From Lewinellaceae bacterium (lineage in GTDB: Bacteria > Bacteroidota > Bacteroidia > Chitinophagales > Saprospiraceae), in assembly GCA_016711435.1 (NCBI GenBank), contig JADJSY010000011.1, positions 1 to 64,000 on the forward strand: a stretch of 64,000 nucleotides of DNA, in the 5' to 3' direction. Under the pieces are notes generated by a model. It was not told where the DNA came from. It saw only the letters and a list, made by a program, of their open reading frames with translations, and searched no databases. Shown in pieces: positions 44,981-55,748 of the stretch. Positions within the stretch are counted from its first letter, which is position 1, and each line of letters opens with the position of its first letter. A program made the position numbers and the translations under genes.

Positions 44981-47485
44981 ATGCTACAAAACCAGTTTTT
45001 GATTGCTTTCCGCAACCTGCGCCGCCGCGCATTTTTTTCCTTCGTCAACATCGCAGGTTTGGCTGTCGGTTTGGCAGCGTGCTGGCTGATCGGGTTGTTC
45101 GTATGGCAGGAAAAAAGTTTCGACCGGTTTTTACCACATGCCGACCGCATTTACGCCGTAGCGCTCGATCTGAAAATGGGCGAGGAAGAAGGCCGAACTA
45201 CCAATACGCCGCCGCCGGTAGGGCCGCGCTTGCTGAACGATTTTCCTGAAATTGAACTCGCCGCGCGCACATTTAACCTGGGTACGGTGGTGGTGCAACG
45301 TGAAAGTGCAATTGACGGGGTGACTTTGAGTCACCCCGTCAATGCACCGGCCGTCGCTACCTTCAACGAAGACGCTGCCCTTGCTGCCGACACTTCCTTT
45401 TTGGAACTCTTCGGTTTTCCCATGCTCGAAGGCGACGTGTTTTCCGCACTCGACAAGCCCGGAAGCCTCGTGCTGAACGAAAAAACAGCAGAAAAGTACT
45501 TCGGCCAACAATCTGCCATGGGCCGCTCGCTGGTGGTGAACGACCGTATTTTCACCGTCACCGGCATCGTGCGAAACCTGCCTGCCACTTCTACCGTACA
45601 ATTCGATTTTCTGCTGCCTATTGCCGACTTCAAGGTGGTGGAGCGTTTCTCCTGGAGTTGGGTATGGTTGCAGGTAGACACCTGGGTGCGGTTGCGCCAG
45701 AAAGCGACTCCTGAAAGCCTGGCGGCGCTGGAAGCCAAATTCCCGGCCTTGGTGCAGGCTTATGCGCCTGCCGCATACCAGCGCATCGGTCAAAATTTTG
45801 AAGAGAACCTGAAACGCGGCGACCGGTACAACCTTCAATTGCTGCCTTTAACGACCTTACACCTTGGCCAGGCCGAACTTGTCTCGCGGTTGACCACGCT
45901 CGGCGACGGTCGGCAGGTACAAATGTTCGGTATCGTCGGCGCGCTGATTTTGCTTTTGGCCTGCGTCAATTTTATGAACCTCAGCACTGCCCGCTCCATG
46001 CAGCGCGCCCGGGAAGTGGGCGTTCGCAAAGCCCTCGGTTCGCAACGCAGCGCCCTGGTCGGACAGTTTTTAACGGAAGCCTTGTTGTTCAGCGGGGCAG
46101 CGATGTTCCTGGCAGCGATCCTGGCGCTTGTGTCTTTACCGTTTTTCAATCAACTGACCGGTTATCAATGGAACACTTCCGATCTTTTTTCCCCGGCATT
46201 CCTGGGCTTTGTCGTCGCTTTGCCGCTCATAACAACCTTGCTCGGCGGGCTGTATCCGGCATTGTTTCTGTCAAAATTTAAAGCCGCAGAAATTTTCAAA
46301 ACGGTTCACACGGCATCAAAAGGTGGTCATGCCGGCTTCCGCAGCGGGATGGTGGTGCTTCAGTTTTCAGTTTCTATTGTGCTGATGCTCAGTTCCTTCG
46401 TGGTGTACCGGCAATTGGATTTTGCCCAAAACAAGTCGACCGGTTTGCAGCGCGAACACGTGTTGATTGTCGAAAATACACGTCACCTGAATCCCGGAAC
46501 TACGCGGGAGTTGTTCCGGCAGCAAGTCCTGGAATTGCCCGAAGTCATGGGCGCAACACACAGTACTTACCTGCCGTCGCAGGGCAGTTTCGGCGATTTT
46601 TACGAGCCGGAACAAGGCGATCAAAGCCATGCGGTGGTGCAAAATCTGCCGCTTTCTGCTTTCCTGACCGATACGGATTTTGTGCCTGCCCTTGGCATAG
46701 AGGTTTTGGAAGGGCGCAATTTTTTATCCAATGCGCTGGGCGATTCGACCTCCGTGTTATTGAATGAAACCGCTGTAAAAACCATCGGCTGGGACAATCC
46801 CGTTGGAAAATGGATGCGTTATCCGGGCAACCGCAACCAGCGTTTCCAGGTGGTAGGTGTCGTGCGGGATTTCCACATCGTTTCGGTAAAAACGCCGATC
46901 GAGCCGGTAGCCATTTTTCACGAATCCTCCAAAGCCCACCAAGCCTGGGGTTCCAGCATGGCACTGCGCCTGCGCCCCGGTTCCGAAAAATCTGCCATCG
47001 ACAAGGTAGCCGCTCTTTGGAAATCAGCCGTTCCGGACACCCCTTTCGAGTACGATTTCTTAGACGCCTCCTTTGCCCGGCTCTACCGCTCGGAAGCAAA
47101 AACAGGTTCGATCCTGGGTGTTTTCACCGGATTGGCGTTGTTTATCGGGTGTCTGGGCTTGTTCGCACTGGCGGCCTTTACAGCCGAACAGCGTACCAAA
47201 GAAATCGGCATCCGCAAGGTGCTGGGCGCAAGTGTGACCGGGTTGACCGGTTTGCTGGCGCTCGATTTTTTAAAATTAGTGCTGGTTGCCATCCTCGTCG
47301 CTGTTCCGGTGGCCTGGTATTTCATGCAGCAATGGCTGGCCGATTTTGCCTATCGCATCGATATCCAGTGGTGGATGTTTGCAGCGGCAGGGGTGGTTGC
47401 CCTGGGTATTGCATTTTTGACGGTGGCCGGGCAAGCGATTAAAGCGGCGCTGGCCAACCCGGTCGATTCCTTACGCAGTGAATAG
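44981..47485 (+). CDS. FtsX/MacB-type ABC transporter permease 1
   Basis: 834 aa. Two MacB periplasmic domains and two FtsX permease domains in tandem: LKIAFRNL-type start (QFLIAFRNLRRRAFFSFVNIAGLAVGL), MACB_PCD segment, first FtsX unit (GALILLLACVNFMNLSTARSMQRAREVGVRKALGSQR), second unit near residue 690 onward (GCLGLFALAAFTAEQRTKEIGIRKVLGAS). It is typical of Bacteroidota permeases of unknown substrate that sit near LytTR systems. No ATP-binding subunit is in the cluster. Confidence 0.93.
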   Translation: MLQNQFLIAFRNLRRRAFFSFVNIAGLAVGLAACWLIGLFVWQEKSFDRFLPHADRIYAVALDLKMGEEEGRTTNTPPPVGPRLLNDFPEIELAARTFNLGTVVVQRESAIDGVTLSHPVNAPAVATFNEDAALAADTSFLELFGFPMLEGDVFSALDKPGSLVLNEKTAEKYFGQQSAMGRSLVVNDRIFTVTGIVRNLPATSTVQFDFLLPIADFKVVERFSWSWVWLQVDTWVRLRQKATPESLAALEAKFPALVQAYAPAAYQRIGQNFEENLKRGDRYNLQLLPLTTLHLGQAELVSRLTTLGDGRQVQMFGIVGALILLLACVNFMNLSTARSMQRAREVGVRKALGSQRSALVGQFLTEALLFSGAAMFLAAILALVSLPFFNQLTGYQWNTSDLFSPAFLGFVVALPLITTLLGGLYPALFLSKFKAAEIFKTVHTASKGGHAGFRSGMVVLQFSVSIVLMLSSFVVYRQLDFAQNKSTGLQREHVLIVENTRHLNPGTTRELFRQQVLELPEVMGATHSTYLPSQGSFGDFYEPEQGDQSHAVVQNLPLSAFLTDTDFVPALGIEVLEGRNFLSNALGDSTSVLLNETAVKTIGWDNPVGKWMRYPGNRNQRFQVVGVVRDFHIVSVKTPIEPVAIFHESSKAHQAWGSSMALRLRPGSEKSAIDKVAALWKSAVPDTPFEYDFLDASFARLYRSEAKTGSILGVFTGLALFIGCLGLFALAAFTAEQRTKEIGIRKVLGASVTGLTGLLALDFLKLVLVAILVAVPVAWYFMQQWLADFAYRIDIQWWMFAAAGVVALGIAFLTVAGQAIKAALANPVDSLRSE

Positions 47486-47620
47486 TTATTGGTTATCAGT
47501 TATTAGTTATCGGGGTGTTTCAGGCCGGATTTTGAGTATAAATAGATGATTTTCCCCTTAACAGGACATGATAACTGATAACTGATAACTGATAACCTGA
47601 TAACTAATAATTAATAACTA
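47484..47620. repeat. GTTATCR heptamer hairpin between permease genes
   Basis: Left arm GTTATTGGTTATCAGTTATTAGTTATCGGGG then TTTCAGGCCGGATTTTGAG. Right arm GATAACTGATAACTGATAACTGATAACCTGATAACTAATAA. It spans the gap between permease 1 and permease 2. Confidence 0.8.
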
Positions 47621-47629
47621 CTTAAGTCT

Positions 47630-49989
47630 ATGATTTTCAACTATATACTACTTGCCTGGAGAAACCTGAGGGCCCATAAAATGGTCTCGTTCATTAATAT
47701 TTTTGGCTTGTCTATTGCTGTGGCCTGCTGTATCACAGTATTTCTTTTCTACAGAACTACTGGACACTTGATAACTTTCACAGCAATGGCGACCGTATTT
47801 TCCTGGTGGAATATCAGACAGAAATGGACGGCCAGGTTCAAACATGGGGCGACCCGCCGGCGCCGATTGCCCAGGCATTAGCCGCAGATTTTCCGCAGGT
47901 GGAACGCTGCGTCCGGATGAGCCGCGAAGGAGTGGTTGTTTCCAGTGGCGAACATGCTTTTGAGGAAGTCCTGACGTGTACGGATACCGGCTTTTTCCAA
48001 ATGTTCACATTTCCATTGGCATTTGGCAATCACTCGGCGCTTGCCGACCCGAATGCGATTATTCTAAGTACAAATGCAGCGGAAAAATATTTCAAAGGTG
48101 AGGTACCGCTGGGGCGTTCCATTATACTGACAACCAGCAACCATGAGAAAAAAACCTTCATCGTTCAAGGTGTTGCCGCGCCATTCCCAAACAATGCCAG
48201 TTTGCGATTTGATCTGTTGATCGGCCATCGCCGTGCTGTTACGACTGCGGAAAACTGGAAGATCCAGGGAGAAGGTATTTTTGTACAACTCCGGGAATCA
48301 GCAGATGCCGCAATACTGGCAGCACAAATGAACAGATACCTTCCCTTGTTCAACGCGCACAACCCTGAAATACACGCAACAGCATTTGTGCTGGACAACC
48401 TGAAACACCCTGCGCCAGGAGCATTCGATGTAAACCGGCGTATGGCAGAAGCCCCTCATCCGATTCTGGCAGCCATGTTCACTGCTATCGCGTTGTTGTT
48501 AATGCTTCTTTCCTGCTTTAATTATATCAATATTTCCCTTGGCGCTGCCTTGCGGCGACTGAAAGAAATTGGTATTCGCAAAGTAATGGGTGGCAAAAGA
48601 CGACAGCTCATCGGACAGTTTATGGCAGAAAACCTGCTCCTCTGTTTCATTGCGCTCTTATTGGGCCTGCTGTTTTGCCAAACCATTTTCGCACCACTCC
48701 TGAACAGTATCATGGTCTTGCAACGTGGTCTTTCATATACGGAAAACACGAATTTATGGTTATGTCTGCTTGGCCTGCTGGCACTCACAGTCCGGATCTC
48801 CGGCGCATATCCGGCTTTTTACATTTCTTCGTTTCGCCCAACTGTAATTTTTTCAGGGAAACAGCAGTTCGGCAAAAAAAGCGTTTTCAAATTTGGATTG
48901 CTGACAGTTCAGTTTGGGTTGGCGTTTATTGCCATCACACTCTCCGTTGTACTGATGGCAGCAGGGCGGCATTGGTCTGCCATATCCTGGGGTTACGATC
49001 CGGGGCAAACCTGGGTTCTGCAACTCAGCGACAGTACACAATATCCTATCCTTAAAAATGAACTACTGAAAAATCCGAATATACTTCAGATTTCGGGCTC
49101 CAGGCTCCACGTTGGACTTAACTCAGACCAGGAAAACATAAAAATAGCGGAGAACACGACGAAGGTCCGTCGTTTCGATGTGGCTGCCGGATACGCGGAA
49201 GCCATCGGCTTGCAACTTGATTCCGGGCGTTTTTTTGAGGAAAACCGCCGCGCAGAAGACGAGCAATCTGTCATCGTCAATGAAACGTTTGTACAAAAAC
49301 AAGGTTGGAGCCATGCCCTCGGGCAGCAGATTCAGGTGGGAGACAAGTACTACACCATCGCCGGAGTCATCCGGGATTTCAAAATACTTGGTACCGGAGC
49401 AATGAATCCCGCTGTATTTTTTCGCACGGAAGAGGCGAATTTAAACTACCTGGTCGTTCGTTTCGTACCTGGCAGCGGCAAGCAGGTAGAAGCCCAGGTA
49501 AAAAAAGATTATCAACAGCTCTTTGATAGCGCACCGATGAGCGCTTTCTTTCAAAGCGACGTGTTTGAGGGTTTCAATCGCTCCTTCTGGGGCCTGGCGA
49601 AAAGTTTTGGTTACATTGCTGCGCTGGCCTTATTTATTGCCTGCCTCGGCTTATACGGCCTGGCCACCCAGCAATTCGGGCGGCGAATACGGGAGGTGAG
49701 TGTTCGCAAACTGTTGGGCGCATCCGTGCACCAGATTATGCTCCTCGTCAATCGCGAATTTCTTTTTATGCTGCTGTTAGCCGGCGGTATCTCAACCGCG
49801 ATTTGCGTTGTCTGTTTTCGACTCATTTTCAACCAATTGGAGCAATTCACAGGCGCTTACCGTCCAGGTATTTGGCCTTTTCTGATTGCCAATCTCCTGG
49901 TTTTTATTACTGCTGCCATAGCCATCGGACAACATTCATGGCAGTTATCTCAGGTAAAATTGGCCGAAGCATTAAAAAACAGTGATTAA
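47630..49989 (+). CDS. FtsX/MacB-type ABC transporter permease 2, frame broken
   Basis: About 786 aa when joined. The first frame starts MIFNYILLAWRNLRAHKMVSF, the usual opening. A missing T in the run 47745-47748 shifts the frame; reading on gives NYWTLDNFHSNGDRIFLVEY, exactly the segment expected there. Permease segments follow (LLLMLLSCFNYINISLGAALRRLKEIGIRKVMGG, ACLGLYGLATQQFGRRIREVSVRKLLGAS). Same family and probably same system as permeases 1 and 3. Confidence 0.85.
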
Positions 49990-49999
49990 TAGCCAAGTC

Positions 50000-50089
50000 A
50001 TGCTATACAACTATCTGAAAATTGCCCTGCGGAACCTCTTGAAACAAATCCAGTTCACCGCCCCGATTAAATCCTTCACAAATGCTTGA
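50000..50089 (+). pseudogene. remnant of a further permease gene
   Basis: A 29-codon frame begins MLYNYLKIALRNL, the start shared by all permeases of this type (permease 3 begins MLSNYLKLALRNF), and then runs out of homology. It is most likely the stump left after deletion of a fourth paralog or an abandoned start by recombination. Confidence 0.6.
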
Positions 50090-50100
50090 TTATCAACACA

Positions 50101-50130
50101 GATAACAAATAACCGATAACCAATAACTAA
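50101..50130. repeat. GTTATCR repeat, right arm only
   Basis: GATAACAAATAACCGATAAC, then CAATAACTAAC, directly before the start codon of permease 3; the left arm and core are absent. Confidence 0.55.
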
Positions 50131-50131
50131 C

Positions 50132-52506
50132 ATGCTATCCAACTATCTCAAACTTGCCCTGCGCAATTTTTCGCGCAACCGCCTCTACGTCCTGCTCAAC
50201 GTGCTCGGCCTGGGCATAGGCATCGCACTGTTGGTGTGGGGTATCCAGATGTATCGCTACTCGTTCAGTTTCGACAACTTTCAGCCCGACCGCGCGCAGG
50301 TTTTCCGGGCAGTCGTCACCCGCGAGGGCAACGACGACTGGAGGGGTGTTTGCCCGCTCCCGGTGGCGCAAATGGCTCAGCGCGACTTTGCAAGTATTAC
50401 CGAATCGGTGCGCTGGGACAGCCGGGGCTGCGATATCAAAGGACAGGAAAACGACCCGTTTTCGGAGCAGGTTTACTTCACAGACCCTGCCTTTTTCTCC
50501 ATGTTCCACTTTCCGCTCGTAGCAGGAAGCCATGATCTCTCTGACCGCAGCACGGTGCTTTTGACGGAAAAAATGGCGCAAAAATACTTTGGTAAAGACG
50601 ATCCGATCGGTAAGTCCCTGCTGCTCTATGCAGGCGAAAAACGCTCGGTGCCGCTCATCGTGAAAGGGGTGCTAAAAGATATCCCTATCAATTCTTCCTT
50701 CCGCTTCGACATCCTCACCAACCTGGAAAACATGAAAACAAGCGACACCAGCTTCCTCCAGGCCGACGACTGGAAATGGTTTTTGGACGGTGTGTTTTTT
50801 AAAATACCGAACCCGGCAGACGCGCAACACCTGACCCAGGCATTCAACCAATACATCCCGCAGCAAAACAGCCATCGACCGGACTGGAAAGTCACCGGAT
50901 TTCGCCTGATGCCTATGACCACAATGGCCAGCGAGACCTCCACGATGACAGCCAACGGGCTGATGCCTCGTCCGGACGACTCGGCAGTATACGGTACCTG
51001 ATTACAGGGATATTGATTTTCCTGTCAGCCTGTCTCAACTTTGCCAACACCACTGTGGCGCGTTCCAACCGGCGCTTGCGCGAAATGGGCGTACGAAAAG
51101 CCATGGGCGGCACACGTATCCAGCTCATGCGGCAAATACTCCTGGAATGCGGGGTGGTGGTATTGATCGCTATCTTCTTTTCGATGCTTATTAATAAATG
51201 GTGGATGCCGACATTCAACAGTATGTTCGACAACATTACGATTGGGGCTGACTACCTGAATGATGCAGGTCTGATGGGGCTGATGGGAGGTATCCTGGTT
51301 TTCACCACTTTGCTGGCGGGCGCATACCCGGCATTTTACATCAGCAATTTTAATGCTTCACAGATTTTCAGGGGTGGCGCTACATTTGGCGGCAATAATC
51401 TGTTCTCCCGCTTCCTGCTGGGTTTTCAGGTGATGATATCACTCATCACGGTCATTGCAGGCCTGGGTTTTGCGCGCAATTCGGCGTTCCAGCGCGACTA
51501 CGACTACGGCTATGACCGGGCAGGATTAATGGGCGTTCCGGTGCCAGACCGCAGTACCTACGAGACGCTTCGCAACTCGGTACAGCAGCTTCCGGGCGTG
51601 GAATCTGTAGCCGGCACCCGCCACCATATCGGCTTTGGATACCGCTTTGTCACTGCCGAGGCGGAGGGTCAAAAGCGCGAAGTCAGCTACTTTGAAATAG
51701 GTGAAAACTACCTGGAAGTGATGGATATGCACACCGTGGCAGGGCGATCTTTAGAGCCAGGCAATGAATCGGACTACTCGAATGCTTTACTGATTTCTCA
51801 AAAAATGGCTGCCGAGTTTGGCTGGAAAGCCGATGAAGCCATTGGAAAAAAGGTTCATATGGACACGGCCAGTTACACGGTGGTCGGTACGCTCCACGAT
51901 TTTCACCAGCAGCATTTGTTCGAACCCATGATGCCTGCCATGATACGCCTGGTTCGCTCCGATAGGTATTTTAACCTCATTATAAGAGCCAAACCTGCCG
52001 AACTCAAATCCGTGCATGACCGGGTGAAAGCCAGCTGGACGCAGTTGTACCCGCTCAAACCGTTTCGCGGGTATTATCAGGATGAAGTAGGCGCAGAGGC
52101 ATATAAAGTCACTTCGAGCATTGCTACCATTTTCTCCTGGTTTTCCATTGTAGCTATACTGCTCACCGCCACCGGGCTGTTTGCGTTGGTATCCCTCACC
52201 GTTTTGAAAAAAATGAAGGAAATCGCGCTGCGCAAGGTCGTAGGCGCCAAACCGCTGCAAATCATGGCCTTGGTCAACCGGGGTTACGTCTGGGTGTTTG
52301 CCATCGGGACAATCCTGGGCTGTACCGCAGGTTGGTTTTTGACCAAACTTTTGATGGATATGATATTCGTAATCAATGCCGGTGTAGAACCTTTTACGCT
52401 GATGCTCGGTGCAGCTGTGCTGTTCCTGATTTCCGGGCTTACAGTGGGTTTAAAAGTGCGGCAGGCGGTGCGGACGAATCCGGCAGATGTGTTGCGCAGC
52501 GAGTAG
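50132..52506 (+). CDS. FtsX/MacB-type ABC transporter permease 3, frame broken
   Basis: About 791 aa when joined. First frame MLSNYLKLALRNFSRNRLYVLLNVLGLGIGI with a MacB periplasmic domain. One missing G in the run at 50957-50959 breaks it. The next frame reads SSGRLGSIRYLITGILIFLSACLNFANTTVARSNRRLREMGVRKAMGG and goes on to the second FtsX unit (LFALVSLTVLKKMKEIALRKVVGAK), ending at 52506. No ATPase gene is near. Same family as permeases 1 and 2. Confidence 0.85.
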
Positions 52507-52533
52507 AACCGAACCCTGTTCGGCGTACAGACC

Positions 52534-52701
52534 GGGGTTGTGTCAAAAGTCGTATTCTACTCGAGCCATGGTTTTAGTGTAAAATTTAATTTCGCGTTAC
52601 CTCCAACTTCCCGAAAGTTTTAAACTTTCGGGAAGTTTTGAACCGAAAAACCAAGTATAATTTGGCGCCTTATTCCACTTCTCCCCTTTTGACACAACCC
52701 C
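52534..52701. mobile_element. MITE-like element, copy 1 (perfect 15-base ends)
   Basis: Ends GGGGTTGTGTCAAAA (52534-52548) and its exact inverse (52687-52701). Inside is a perfect palindrome with arms CTTCCCGAAAGTTT. A nearly identical element in opposite orientation lies at 61427-61595, and a shorter relative with the same ends at 59774-59869. No open frame inside. Confidence 0.85.
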
Positions 52702-53400
52702 TTACCTCAACACCTCCAACACCGCTTCCCGATACGCCCGCCCAATTGGCACCTCCATCCCCCCGATCTCCACATCCATCGCCGTAAACGCCGTGATTTT
52801 ATTGCGTGCCACGGCAAATGACTTGTGCACCCGGATAAAACGGTTTTCAGGCAGCGTCGCAAAAAAATTGCCGATGGAAACTTTGGTCATGATCTTCTGT
52901 GTGGGCAAAACGATGCGGGTGTAGTCTTTGATGCCCTCCACGTAAAGGATATCGTCCAGCAGGACGCGGATGGTTTTGCGGTCTGCCTTGACATAAATGC
53001 AGGGTTCCTCCGGGTTTTCGGGCGGAGCGGCGGCGGGCGGCGCGTGTTTTTCCAGAAATTTTTCGATGGCCTGCAAAAACCGCACGAAGGGAATGGGCTT
53101 CACCAGGTAATCGAGCACGTTCAGGCTGAATCCTTCCACGGCGTATTCCCGGTAAGCCGTGGTGAGAATGATGGCGGGTTTGTTTTGCAGGGCGGCGATG
53201 AGTTCCATGCCGCTGATTTCCGGCATTTCGATGTCGATAAAAAGCAAATCGGGTTGCAGCGTTTTGATTTGAGCCAGCGCTTCAACGGGATGGGTGGATT
53301 TACCGCAGACCTCAAACGCACTGAATTTCGACAAATGTTGCTCGATGACCTGGATGGCCAGCGGCTCGTCGTCGACGATGAAACACCTAATTTTTTTCAT
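52702..53400 (-). CDS. LytTR family response regulator
   Basis: 232 aa from the ATG at 53400 (MKKIRCFIVDDEPLAIQVI). Receiver Asp in LLFIDIEMPEISG, switch Lys in DYLVKPIPF. The LytTR domain follows (YVKADRKTIRVLLDDILYVEGIKDYTRIV, NRFIRVHKSFAVARN). An open frame extends upstream only because it reads inside the kinase gene. It overlaps the kinase by 14 bases. Its stop codon touches the MITE end. Confidence 0.93.
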   Translation of the reverse strand: MKKIRCFIVDDEPLAIQVIEQHLSKFSAFEVCGKSTHPVEALAQIKTLQPDLLFIDIEMPEISGMELIAALQNKPAIILTTAYREYAVEGFSLNVLDYLVKPIPFVRFLQAIEKFLEKHAPPAAAPPENPEEPCIYVKADRKTIRVLLDDILYVEGIKDYTRIVLPTQKIMTKVSIGNFFATLPENRFIRVHKSFAVARNKITAFTAMDVEIGGMEVPIGRAYREAVLEVLR

Positions 53401-54430
53401 CCCGCATATTGATTTCAAGCCTTGCGCTGTGGGCGTCGGGCAGGTTATGGATGCTGAGTTGATGCCTGCCCGGATAAAGCAGTGCCAGGCGCTGCCGGAT
53501 ATTTTGCAGGCCGAGTCCGCCGCTGTGTTTTTTGATTTCCAGCCCGTTTTTTTTGCTGTTCCAGATATAAAAAACCAGGTTTCGGTCGTCGGCTTGCAGT
53601 TCGATGTTGACCCGGAACAGGCCGTCTTTGCCGGGGCCGCCGTGTTTGAAACAATTTTCCGCAAAGGGCAGCAACAGCAGCGGCGCCACCTGCAAGTTAT
53701 CGTTTTGCACGGAAATATTCGTTTCGATGCGCAGGTGATCCTCGTAGCGCAATTGTTCCAGGCCGATGTAATTGTTCAGCAGTTGCACCTCTTTCGATAT
53801 TGGCACCTTGTCTAAATTGGCCCGGTAAACTAAGTAATCCAGCAATTCGGTGAGTTTCAGGATGCTGTCGGCGGTCAGGTCCGACTTGGTCAGTGCGAGG
53901 CTGTAAATGTTGTTCAGCGAATTGAACAAAAAATGCGGATGCAACTGGCCTTTCAGCAACTTGATTTCGGCTTCCGCCTTCGCTTTGACCAGTTCCAGGT
54001 TCGCCTGCTGTTTGTTGCGATAATCGCCGATAATATAAATGCAAACGGCCAGCGCGATGATGGCGTAATCGCGGATGACATTTTTCAAAACCTTGGAAAC
54101 CGGAATCCGGTAATACTCCTCGTACAGGATGTAATTCACCAATTCCATCCATTTCATCCGGCCGTACAGGGCAAAAAGGGCAGTCAGCACGACGCATAAG
54201 ACAAACCATCCCCAGCGCTCCGTTTTCAAAAAACGCGGCACTGCAAACAACGCGATAAAATAGGTGGACAGTAGCAGCACGGGCAAGGAAATAAGCATCG
54301 ACTGAAAAAACTGCCAGCCCTCCCCTACCCGGATATGCACCAGGTTGGCGTAGTACTCCGAAACGACGTACAACATCCAGAACAGGATGTGAAAAGCGAG
54401 CGTTTTTAGTGGACCGGTTTGAAATTTCAT
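53387..54430 (-). CDS. LytS-type sensor histidine kinase
   Basis: 347 aa from the ATG at 54430 (an ATG at 54448 is also possible). Four membrane helices (LAFHILFWMLYVVSEYY, MLISLPVLLLSTYFIALFA, and two more), then LKGQLHPHFLFNSLNNIYSLAL with the phosphorylated His and the ATP-binding part ending GLGLQNIRQRLALLY. It pairs with the overlapping LytTR regulator. It stands next to the permease cluster, which it may control. Confidence 0.92.
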   Translation of the reverse strand: MKFQTGPLKTLAFHILFWMLYVVSEYYANLVHIRVGEGWQFFQSMLISLPVLLLSTYFIALFAVPRFLKTERWGWFVLCVVLTALFALYGRMKWMELVNYILYEEYYRIPVSKVLKNVIRDYAIIALAVCIYIIGDYRNKQQANLELVKAKAEAEIKLLKGQLHPHFLFNSLNNIYSLALTKSDLTADSILKLTELLDYLVYRANLDKVPISKEVQLLNNYIGLEQLRYEDHLRIETNISVQNDNLQVAPLLLLPFAENCFKHGGPGKDGLFRVNIELQADDRNLVFYIWNSKKNGLEIKKHSGGLGLQNIRQRLALLYPGRHQLSIHNLPDAHSARLEINMRDEKN

Positions 54431-54464
54431 GGAACCAAATAACGACAAAATTCCTGTAAGGAAA

Positions 54465-54582
54465 CGAAAAGCATAGCAACGACCGGTTTGGGTAGAGCAA
54501 CGGCGAATTCATCGCCCGAACGCCCTTTTATCTGTAAAATCTGTTGTTGCTCTACCGGTAGCGGTCGTTGCTATGCTTTCCG
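54465..54582. repeat. inverted repeat with 40-base arms
   Basis: Arms 54465-54504 and 54543-54582 match in most positions (shared AGCATAGCAACGACCG and GTAGAGCAAC). It lies in the divergent space between the kinase and the GldM-C-like lipoprotein, so it may be a small element or a hairpin affecting both promoters. Confidence 0.6.
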
Positions 54583-54644
54583 TTTTTCGGGCTAAAAGTG
54601 GGCATAAGTTTGTAAAAAAATTAGTTCACCAAAACATTTTAGTC

Positions 54645-55091
54645 ATGAAAAACAACGTAATGCAACTATTCAGTCTGACCGCCCTTTTGCTGCTGACCTG
54701 TTCCTTTAAGCAGTCGCCTGCGCCCGCAGCAACACCTGTAAACAGTTTTGAAAACATGGATGACGCGACCGTAGGCGGCGCATTTTTATTGTTTGCCGGC
54801 AAATTCGGCGGCGAGATCACCAAAAATGAAATAGAAAAAGCCACTCAAACCAACCTGCAAGTGGACGGCTGCGCCAGAGGCTCCAGGATTTTCGAGTACA
54901 CCATTTACATTACAAAAAACGGCCAGACGAGTAAGTTGAGCAACAAATCCAACGCGCTGACGAGTGAAATGCGGGACAAACTGAAGAGCCTTTCCAAAGG
55001 CGACTCATTCGAATTCAAAGATTCCAAAGCGTATTTACCTGACGGGAAAGAAGTGGTCAATGTACACGGCAAGAAGTTTATGGTTGTATAA
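54645..55091 (+). CDS. lipoprotein-like protein with GldM C-terminal-like domain
   Basis: 148 aa from the ATG at 54645. Signal peptide with LLLLTC as possible lipobox. The domain FAGKFGGEITKNEIEKATQ, FEYTIYITKNGQTSKLSNKSNALTSEM and KSLSKGDSFEFKDSKAYLPDG resembles the last domain of GldM (gliding and type IX secretion), where extracellular domains of this kind contact partner proteins. It is not GldM itself, which is about 500 residues long. A truncated second copy of the same domain lies at 55749. The 3' end overlaps the DinB gene by 14 bases on the other strand. Confidence 0.65.
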   Translation: MKNNVMQLFSLTALLLLTCSFKQSPAPAATPVNSFENMDDATVGGAFLLFAGKFGGEITKNEIEKATQTNLQVDGCARGSRIFEYTIYITKNGQTSKLSNKSNALTSEMRDKLKSLSKGDSFEFKDSKAYLPDGKEVVNVHGKKFMVV

Positions 55092-55584
55092 GCGGGTAGT
55101 ACTTCTCTTCCAGTATTCTTAAATGCCAGCGTTGATGGCCCGGCATCATAAAACCGGTGGCTGCTACGGAATATTCACCTTTGAAACCTTTGCACATGCG
55201 CAACAGCATTTCAGGGCTAAAGGATTTGTACATGGCCTGGAAGGAAAGGTGGACGAGCCGCAGTTCGGCGATCAGGTCTTCCATATCCCGCCGGTTGGCT
55301 TCGGCCGCGTCGGCGTATTCATCTTCCGAAAAGGGTATCATCGCCTGTTTTTCGCCCCTCGAGGCGGCGAGCATCCGGTAGGTAAAAATGCGCTCCGTGT
55401 CGATCAGGTGCTGCAACGTGTCTTTGACGGTCCATTTGCCGGGCGCATAAACCCGGTCGCTCAGGGCCTTCCATGTATCGACGGGGAAACGGTCGATTTC
55501 ATCCAGGCTGGTTTGAATGGCATCCAACACGCGCGGGGGGGCGAATTTCTGGTAGGGTGAGTTGTGTCGACATCGGTAGTTCAT
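55078..55584 (-). CDS. DinB family protein
   Basis: 168 aa four-helix bundle. Metal ligands typical of the family are present: His in VKDTLQHLIDTERIFTYRML and two His in PGHQRWHLRILEEKYYPL. DinB proteins bind a metal ion, and many act as thiol-dependent transferases (bacillithiol and others) or repair-related proteins; no substrate can be told. It lies between the two GldM-C-like copies. Confidence 0.87.
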   Translation of the reverse strand: MNYRCRHNSPYQKFAPPRVLDAIQTSLDEIDRFPVDTWKALSDRVYAPGKWTVKDTLQHLIDTERIFTYRMLAASRGEKQAMIPFSEDEYADAAEANRRDMEDLIAELRLVHLSFQAMYKSFSPEMLLRMCKGFKGEYSVAATGFMMPGHQRWHLRILEEKYYPLIQP

Positions 55585-55748
55585 AAGCGTTGATCAACCT
55601 GCCGAGTAGCCTTCGCTTTCCGTCCGCAGGCACGCGTATTCTGGACATATCAGGGTTTAAGTTGTGATGGTTTCCTTGCGTAAAGCGTAATGTTGAGCGG
55701 TTTTTTACGTTAAGAACTTTACGACAAAGGTGCGGCATATTTCCGGTT

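Noticed and set aside
47740..47760. Programmed frameshift in permease 2
   Set aside because: Same type of break occurs in many unrelated genes in this window; no stimulatory structure or slippery heptamer is conserved among them.
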